From positions 1,612,001 to 1,676,000 of the forward strand of contig WACJ01000513.1 in assembly GCA_008973525.1 (NCBI GenBank): a stretch of 64,000 bases of DNA. The letters run 5' to 3'. Shown in pieces: positions 56,887 to 64,000 of the stretch (the stretch's first letter is position 1; each line of letters starts with the position of its first letter). Origin of the DNA: Stenopsyche tienmushanensis. Taxonomy: Eukaryota > Arthropoda > Insecta > Trichoptera > Stenopsychidae. The notes under the pieces were generated by a model, which was not told the origin of the DNA, ran no database searches, and was given only the letters and a program-made list of their open reading frames with translations. Both the position numbers and the translations under genes were made by a program.

Positions 56887-57150
56887 TTCAGAGCCGTAAC
56901 TAGGCTATGAAGCGCCCGTGGCAAGTATCTAACTTAACGCGCCCCCCCCCCCCCCCCGGAAATCCAATTTAAAGATAACTAATACTATTATAAATACAAT
57001 ATATTATTTACATACAATTATTATATTCCGCAAAAGGCCCTAAAAGAGGACGGAGTGGCCATAAAGTTTGTATGCTCAATCGGTCCGCTTTTCGGAGCGC
57101 ATATATGATATAACGAATGAGCGGCTCGCGATCGGATCTTGTTACGACCC
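56887..57150 (-). mobile_element. hAT-like family I/H element inserted in the mariner
   Basis: Starts CAGAGCCGTAACTAGGC, a hAT-type terminus, and continues GAAGCGCCCGTGGCAAGTAT, whose inverse is at 5,295-5,332. A run of about 17 C lies at 56,941-56,957. 57,030-57,150 is the family H block, inverted. Only part of the element is preserved. Confidence 0.62.
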
Positions 57151-58569
57151 TGAATAAGTTGATAGAAAGATGGGAGAAGGTTTTAAGAACGGATGGAAAT
57201 TATATAATTGGATAAATAAATAATACAAATCTAAAAAAAAAAAGTTTAATTGTATATGTAAAAAACGCTCATAACTTTTGCATCAACCCAATATATCAAC
57301 ACGAATATTATCCAAACTCTCTTTCGCATTCAATGTGTACCGAACCGAAAAAACCAAAAAGATGCCCTAGTTCCAAATAAGATAATTTGTATGCGCTCTC
57401 CACAGAGTAGTCCAAGTGTCGATATTGAATTTAACGCGTCGATTTAATCTACTGATAAAATGGAGGCGATATAGAGTCGCAAAAAATGCAAACAAAGCAG
57501 GGTCAAGTGGGCGCAATTAGACCCAATCATGACTCAGTTTCAATTCCCGATAGTTAATAGCAAGCGATTAGTGCAGCCTGATTTCGACCAAATCACCAGC
57601 GCTCGTTGTCCGCAGGGTTTCTTGGTACTCTGCAGGTATTTAGCGATCGATCAGTTTGGATTCGGTATCGCATGTTCGATCCGTATCTCAAGTGCCCAAT
57701 AATAAAAGGCGACGACTTAAATGAAAGCCGTTTACGAATGATTAGTGTAATATGGCAAATTGAATAAGTGCCGGATAATTGGAGAGGGCCACACCCTCCC
57801 CGGGCCTTTTTCAATTTCACCGTGCACTGAAAATGTCCAATTTTACATCGCAATTCGAGGAAACCCCGTCGCCCATTAACCGGGGCCGTTTCATTAGATC
57901 GTATCTAAAGCCCTATTACACGCGCTGAAGTTTTGTACAAACATTTGGTTGGACATTTTTACAACAGATTGATGGGATTTGCGGATGCAATCGACGAGAG
58001 TGCAATATAAGCTATCCCGTGCCAAAAATACGGGATCGTTCGATATGAAACAAGAGAAGAAGTTGCTTATTTTGTACCTGAGCGGATTCGCACAATCGCA
58101 CATTTGAATATATCGAGCGATTATCTTATCGGCGATCGTGGAACAATTATCCGATGTTGCTTTTTTATTGTTGAGGCAATAAATTTTATGTGGATTTTTA
58201 TGATTTATGGCAATGCATGTAAGCGACACGTATTCTATTGTAGATTGTTGGCCTTCCGAAACATATCAGATCAGGAGCCCTTGACGCTTTGTGGTCTTCA
58301 ACCATATATCACTAATCATTAGTCTCGCAGACTACAAACTCGAAACACATTCGGCTTGTATGCATATTCCCGAACTTTCCCTCCTTGATCAACTCAAATG
58401 TCAAAAAAAGCGCTCACAAGAACGTCATCTGTTCTACATCAATCCTCTGGTAAGAACTATTTTTAGTTCACATTATATATTTTATTTATGTCATAAAAAA
58501 TGTATTTTGTTATAATAGATGAATATTTCCTGTGCAAAGCACGATAACATAACTCAATTATATTTTGTG

Positions 58570-58690
58570 CCACATTGCAATGAAATCCAATCATACAGTT
58601 CCCTGGCAACCCTGCACCATAACAGGCCAAATATGGAATATAAGTACGTGGTTTGCTGGAGAGCCCTATCACATTGATAAAATATAAACT
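58570..58690 (+). repeat. Copy of the repeated coding-like sequence at 3.3 kb
   Basis: TCCCTGGCAACCCTGCACCA and ACAGGCCAAATATGGAATAT match 3,345-3,425. The reading is broken sooner than in the 3.3-kb copy. Confidence 0.5.
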
Positions 58691-59014
58691 CCAGACTCCA
58701 ATAAATACAGACTCTCGACTGACATCACGAGAGCCAGCAAATATTAACTATTGATAAAATCAAACATAAGCTGGGAATTATGCCAAAGCTCTCCGCTTTG
58801 GGTGGCCATATGCTTTATAGCAGAATAAATTAACGCCCATCTACCTGTATACGAATTTGATGTCCGAGCTTCATTTTCAGCAAATGCATTTCTTCATCTA
58901 TTTCGATTGTTCCGCTGGCTTGAAAGGGTTAAGATTATTGTGTAATATCGGTGGTGTTACAACATAAGTCTGCGTAAGTATTGAAGAATTATCGCAGAGG
59001 ATGCATTCATTGTG

Positions 59015-59256
59015 GACTACAGCTCCGAATTTGGATGCCGCACGAACTGTCAGACGATGACAAAGAAGAGCGACGAAACACGTGCAAAGTTTTGTTGCCG
59101 AGATAAAAAAAAGTTCGCCCCTTTTTGCACCGAATTGTGAGTGTTTATGACAGCATAATTAGTAAACGTCATTGGTTTTCGCTGAGACAAAAACCATTTC
59201 CGACTCCGAAACCTGGATTGAAGACGCGCAAGATTATTTTGTGCGTTTGATGGGAT
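59015..59256 (+). mobile_element. Mariner transposase fragment cut by family A
   Basis: Reads WMPHELSDDDKEERRNTCKV, KKVRPFLHRIV, then KPFPTPKPGLKTRKIILCV and a stop in place of W before WDC. Block order is that of mariner. The mariner sequence ends exactly where the family A repeat begins. Confidence 0.8.
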
Positions 59257-59608
59257 TGTAGCGCGGGCGATTTATCATCCCCCACGTAGTGGCGCTGTTA
59301 ACAGCGACATCTTCCATCTCTCTTCAGGCGCAATGTGTTATTTTAACAGCGCCATCTCTTGTGGCCCTGCGGAGACATTGCACCTGCATACCGGCCGATC
59401 GCTTCTTGCGCGTTGCCGGTTGGGTAGTGACGCGCAGGAGGCAGGAGTCGGGAGAGTTGTCGGTTAGCCTTGGCTGCGGGAAATCGTCCCTCCTGCAGCC
59501 AGACCTCTCTCTCTCTATCTGTAGTGCGGAATAAATAGTTATCTTGCGAAGAGAGTCTTTCCATTCGACGCCCTTCGTATCCCCATCCATTCGTCCAGCA
59601 GCATCACA
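59257..59608 (+). repeat. Family A LTR-like repeat, copy 5 (full, 352 bp)
   Basis: TGTAGCGCGGGCGATTTATC at the left, CGTCCAGCAGCATCACA at the right, so TG...CA like copy 4. It contains AACAGCGCCATCTCTTGTGG, the (CT)n run and GCGGAATAAATAGTTATC with an AATAAA signal. No flanking duplication is visible. It could be a solo LTR or an unrelated repeat. Confidence 0.85.
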
Positions 59609-59693
59609 CACAACTCGAGAAAACATCTAGAAAGTAAAGTTACAAGGGCCTTTGAGGCCGGATATTTTCAAAATTGACACACCTGGCGTGCAA

Positions 59694-60190
59694 GGGGGAT
59701 CCCGACGGTCAGTTTGTTTGGTCGAGCGTGTTTGTCGACCATTTTATTCAGTTACAATAAATTCTTCCGATGGAGAGATCGTCGCACGCTCCCGCCAAGG
59801 AAGATCGTACTTATACTCACAACGATGCAAGGAGTGGGATACCATCAGTGATTTCTGACGAACTTGTGCAAACAATTGAAAAACAAGTGCGAAATAACCA
59901 CTGTTTGATGTTTGACGACAATCACGAAGAATTTCCTGGCTTTTATCGAAGTCTTCTTGAAGATATTGTGTCGGAAAAACTTGGTTACAAGAAGTTGTGT
60001 GCGAGATGGGTGCCCAAAATGCTCACACCGCACGGGAGGTAGAAGTTTTTCTGGACTCTATCGTGACGGGGGATGAGACATGGGTGTGTCATTACACCCC
60101 AGAATCCAAAAGACCATTCAAATCCAATTCAAAAAGAGCAGGGGGTGAAGTTCTACGACACTGGCATAAAAAAGCTTGTAATCCGACTAC
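59694..60190 (+). mobile_element. Irritans-type mariner transposase pseudogene
   Basis: The left end CGGTCAGTTTGTTTGG precedes a coding region reading ARSGIPSVISDELVQTIEKQ, SEKLGYKKLCARWVPKMLT and, in the next frame, FLDSIVTGDETWVCHYTPES. The linker after the DNA-binding domain and the first catalytic Asp are clear. The C-terminal half is lost and a short deletion removes the segment between KML and FLDS. Confidence 0.88.
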
Positions 60191-61491
60191 AGAAAAGTTT
60201 CGATCTCGACGCCGATTACGTTGTGGATTTCAATTAAATACTATGCATTATTTAATCCTACATAAACATTGTAACCTTATTTTCTGGATGGGACTCGAAA
60301 ATTGCGATTATGCGCCCAAGGGGTCGTTGTTAATCCACAACCACACGTTTAGCGAAACTTGTTCTATTAGTTTCCCAACGTCTTTTCATATTACCAATGA
60401 GTTCAATTTTCGACATATTTCATTATGTCTAAATGGTATATCGCATCAATATATTATACCACAATCGCTATATGAATATACAAATAGACAATCTATATAA
60501 TTTATTCAACGCTTCAATCATGCTGAAGGCTTTCTAACATAATCAATAAATGTAAACGGATATCTAAAATGAATTGCTTTCAGTACATGAATCGATGAAG
60601 GGCCCCAAAACGCCTCTTTGACATCAAAATAAAAGTCCCCGTTTAGTATTACAATTTTGTAGATCAATATGTCCAAAATAAAGTACTATGGATACTTTTT
60701 AACACATCCACTAATAAGAACTACATTTAAACGATTCGCATACAACATCGTGCATTTTTCAAGCATAAAATTAGATCTCCCCATGGAGATCCCTCGATTC
60801 AATTAATTAACTATGTGAACATAATGAAAGCTAGCGGAGGGCGGTGGGAAGCTTTTCCAGGTAATTTTAAAAGTTCAACACTTAAACTTTAATATGTCGT
60901 AAAATATATGCTGAAACATCGGAACAATTCACGTCCTAAAATCGTATTTCCGATCGATAACGACAAAATTGACCTTTGAGACTGTTCCGCGACCAAGTAC
61001 TAAATTTACATCGTTCATAAAGTTCAAAGTGATAATCACCGTGGCTTGTTCTACTTTTCCATTCTACTGGCAGAGCTCTTTAAAAATTGATCGAAGGCTC
61101 GAAAAGCAGACGATCAGAAACGAAAGCACTTGAAGCTCTCCAGAATAAAAATGGGAACGAGTGCCCTCGAGGATAATCCAAAGAGCTTGATGGAACAAAA
61201 GCCATCATCGAAGTGCATCGCCCCGACTCTTTGTATTATATATGAACTACTGCATAGAAAATATCGTCCACAATATGAAGACATAAGTATAAAAAGCACA
61301 GGTTTCAAGCTATAGGTTTTTTAAGTGGTCGTCAATTGTTAACCCGTTGATTAATCATCGTGCATATATGCGTTCTGATTCCAGCGATACTAAAAGAGCA
61401 TTCAAGCGCATTGAATGCGGATATTAGTGAATCGGAAACAGACATGGAGAGAGTGCCTTGTGTCTCATTCACTCGTACATCAATGAAAAGG

Positions 61492-61530
61492 CCGTGCTGT
61501 AAAACTACCCCTACACGTCTAATATTCTCA
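61492..61530. repeat. Family N repeat, short copy
   Basis: CCGTGCTGTAAAACTACCCC followed by TACACGTCTA matches 62,515-62,550 and the inverse at 49.1 kb. Confidence 0.45.
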
Positions 61531-61652
61531 AATATAAATATTTCTTCGATGAACTCTTTCACAGTCGGTTTGTGTTGAGACACAGTCCAATAAACACAAA
61601 AGCTTTGTTATGACGTTGAAGTTATAGTTGTATTTTTTTTAATATGGGGAAA

Positions 61653-62470
61653 GATGTCAAAACCAACAATAAATGCAGCGCAATTGCGCCATTTTATGCT
61701 ATTCATGTTTGACCGAAAAGTGAAGGGAAACGAAATACTAAAAAAAGTCACCAATACTCATGGGAATATAATGAAACTAAACAAGTTCGTTGGTTTAAAC
61801 AGTTTAAAAATGGAAATAGGGAAATCGAAGACATCACTCGAAAAATACAACTTCAAATATTAGAAGTCGATGGTGGAATCCGATCCTCGATCAACAATCG
61901 ATATCGTTGAAGATTGGCTGTCCATGATCTACTTCGGGTGGGTGTTATACTCTACGATGCCCACCCATAAAACCCCAGGGGGGGCAACCCTACGCCTGTG
62001 AACAACGGTCGAACCACTGGGGTATGACGTGGAGTAGAGGTACGCGAAAGTAACCTCGTCGGTTTGCTCATCAAACGCTGCTGGGGTAAACCAGCAAATA
62101 TGAGTTGGATACGCAGCTTACCCTATGCTGCTTACCCATAAAGTGGAATGTGGAACTGCTGATTACGGAAATTGTAATTGGACGTCATCTGCTGCAGCCC
62201 CGCTAGATAGTGTCCTTTGAATTAGCATAACCTTTGTCCATCCTCTTCCAACGCATTCCTTTGAAGGACATGAAATACATTCCTTGTGTTCGGGGAAACC
62301 TATTCAATCGCATCATATCTTATCAGCATGAAGTAGATCCGTTTTTGTGGCAAAATGTAACTGAAGACAAAAAATGGATGCTATACGATAATCCTGTATG
62401 AAGAAACAATGGCTTTCTTCCGGGAAAGTATCTATTCCGACCCTTCGATCAACACTAACAATTTTATAAT
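61653..62470 (+). mobile_element. Mariner pseudogene split by a GC-rich insertion
   Basis: 61,653-61,925 reads MSKPTINAAQLRHFMLFMFD and then DPRSTIDIVEDWLS, the N-terminal helix-turn-helix of mariner (family pattern xxxRHLMLFEFxKG). 62,215-62,470 resumes with VDPFLWQNVTEDKKWMLYDN-like sequence and a KVSIPTL piece, the PFLxRxVTGDEKWxxYDN block. Between them lies unrelated GC-rich DNA. Confidence 0.75.
61930..62215. repeat. GC-rich insertion inside the mariner
   Basis: Contains CCAGGGGGGGCAACCCTACG, GGGTAAACCAGC and CTGCTGCAGCCCCGCTAG and has no long open frame. The composition differs sharply from both flanks. It may be a SINE or the 5' end of a non-LTR element; no second copy is seen in the window. 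Confidence 0.45.
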
Positions 62471-62514
62471 ATCTTGGTTCGGACTCAAATGATGCAGAAA
62501 GTAGTGATCGTGAA

Positions 62515-62640
62515 GATCGTGCTGTAAAGCTACCCCTACACGTCTACATATACTCAAATATTACGATCCATAGCGCTTCATTTTCAATGCTCTGTTTCTA
62601 TTTCTTATACAATATTATTATTGATTCAAATCGTCTTTAA
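62515..62640 (+). repeat. Family N repeat
   Basis: GTGCTGTAAAGCTACCCCTA and CCATAGCGCTTCATTTTCAA are inverted relative to 49,085-49,190. Confidence 0.5.
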
Positions 62641-62734
62641 ATTAAAATTACAACAGAATTTGTCCGTAGCCGATTAAAAACCATCAGGTTTGGCGTCTCC
62701 TTAGATCGTTGGTGGTCTTTTCAATTATATACAC

Positions 62735-63490
62735 TTGGGTCTGTTTTTATGCGATTTTGAAGTTATGCGGCTTTCTAAAATAATGGAACCTATCCCTCAT
62801 TTTTCAATATTAAAAAAAATCTAAAATCAACACTAGTGCAAGTTACAACCGTTATAATGTGAGTATTTATAGGGCGATGGGCGAACAGAATTGTTTTTAA
62901 ATTTGGCATCTGTTTTTTTTGACGGTCTGTTTTTTTGCGATAGATACGTTTCACGGGGAGTCGCATATAAATAATCCACATAAAAAAAAACATTAAACTA
63001 CATAGAAAACTTAGGGATAGGTTCCGTTGTTGTTAAAAACCGCATAACTTCAAATCAATGTTGAAATCAGTGATGAAATGTACCAAAAATCGCATTAAAA
63101 AAATTGCGAAGATTAACCAATAATTTTTTTCGTATATTAACTAGTTTCTTGTATATTTTTTAAATTAAGCAGAGCAAAATTGAAAACTTTTCCAAACTTC
63201 AGGTACAGTTAATGACTCATTCTTTAGTTTCCTTACTTAATACATTTTAAAAGTGGAAATGATGTCCTGATCTAGTGGTTGAATTAAACATGTCATGTTG
63301 GGTGGAAGAAACACTATTTTTACATTTGGATGTTCTAAATGGGGATGACTTTTATATTTTTTTAATGCGCATTCGCATAAAAAAAGCTTTGTGCACTATA
63401 GAAAAATAAGAGATAGGTTCCATTATTTTTGTAAACCGCATAACTTCAAAAACGCATTAAAAAGATCCGCATAAAAACAGACCGCTATTG
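62735..63490. repeat. Cluster of family F repeats in alternating orientation
   Basis: TTTTATGCGATTTTGAAGTT and AATAATGGAACCTATCCCTC at 62,740-62,805 are mirrored at 63,012-63,105 (GGGATAGGTTCCGTTG, CCGCATAACTTCAAATCAAT) and again at 63,405-63,485. This looks like ends of one or two nested DNA elements. Confidence 0.6.
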
Positions 63491-63640
63491 CATCGATTGG
63501 CCCAAATAAGGGAGCTTGGATTTGAAATTCTACCCAATCCAACCTATTCACCAGATCTCGTACTATCGGATTACTACCTTTTCAGATCGTTAGAGCACAC
63601 GTTAAGTTGTAAAAATAATAGCAATGTTAGAGAAGTAAAA
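63485..63640 (+). mobile_element. Mariner transposase C-terminal fragment
   Basis: Reads LHRLAQIRELGFEILPNPTY, then SPDLVLSDYYLFRSLEHTLS. The P-x-YSPDL-x-x-SDYYLF motif carries the third catalytic Asp. It is related to the scrap at 922-970. Confidence 0.82.
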
Positions 63641-64000
63641 ACTTGGAAAAATTTAATGGAATAACTTTTGGCTTTGGAGTGCTCTTGATGGCTCATCAAA
63701 AGTCTTAAAGTGGGAACCTCATCGTCGATTGAGCACTGTGGAAGTTCGACTTCTGCAGTGGATTGCTTGTGGCCATTATGCGATGATAAATAAAACACTC
63801 TGGTATAAAAATACAGCCGACCGTACGAAAGTGATTAAATTGGATGGTCTGCGCGCGTGGGCTATATCAGCTCCAGCCAGATGCAGCGCACGCCTCTTGG
63901 TTGAATTGAATTTGAACGTCGTTTTTTACAAATTTGTAAAAAAAATGATTTGGCAAAATGTCCGCTTCCTGATTGTAGGTTAAAGCGGAAAAAATAACCT

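Noticed and set aside
61332..61583. 83-codon minus-strand frame
   Set aside because: An equally long frame exists on the other strand over the same bases and a family N repeat overlaps it.

Overview
The window looks like a nuclear segment from an arthropod, most likely an insect. It has one large GT-AG spliced gene, an AT-rich background, no bacterial operon structure, and a dense load of decayed DNA transposons dominated by Tc1/mariner, with hAT, piggyBac-type and other TTAA-targeting elements. I cannot name the species from sequence alone.

The only gene I can reconstruct with confidence is a minus-strand orthologue of Evi5, a TBC-domain Rab GTPase-activating protein. It spans about 43,861 down to 34,259. 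I could join 13 coding exons in phase with consensus GT/AG borders, followed by two short 3' exons whose exact splice sites are ambiguous. The product is about 767-788 aa. It has an intact TBC domain with both catalytic fingers (IRRDIAR and YCQG), followed by a long coiled coil. Its introns hold a truncated mariner (39,941-40,288), a truncated Tc1-like element with TIRs (about 42,190-42,541), a hairpin repeat, and two unexplained coding-like remnants.

Left of the gene, 1-27.6 kb is a mosaic of repeats. These include mariner and Tc1 fragments, a 910-bp TTAA-flanked element with a paralogous empty site (7,078-7,987), five copies of a 340-350 bp LTR-like repeat (family A), and about nine copies of a short repeat with a tRNA-like box A (family B). 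At 26.5-27.6 kb a 1.1-kb TTAA-flanked element carries a nested 329-bp hAT MITE with a perfect 8-bp target duplication. From 27.6 to 34.2 kb the sequence is mostly AT-rich and gene-poor, with one good candidate first coding exon on the plus strand (29,808-29,883) and eroded mariners at 31.6-32.3 and 33.2 kb.

Right of the gene, 44.9-64 kb is again a transposon graveyard: a mariner MITE at 45 kb, a piggyBac transposase C-terminus at 47.7 kb, a 252-bp inverted repeat at 51.4-52.9 kb, and mariner pseudogenes at 55.3-56.9, 59.0-60.2, 61.7-62.5 and 63.5 kb. GC-richer islands at 46.5-47.0 and 49.7-50.9 kb hold no gene I can identify.

I found no rRNA or tRNA gene, CRISPR array or viral gene cluster. 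I also found no convincing new multi-gene system. The most unusual content is the layered transposon insertions and the unexplained coding remnants.
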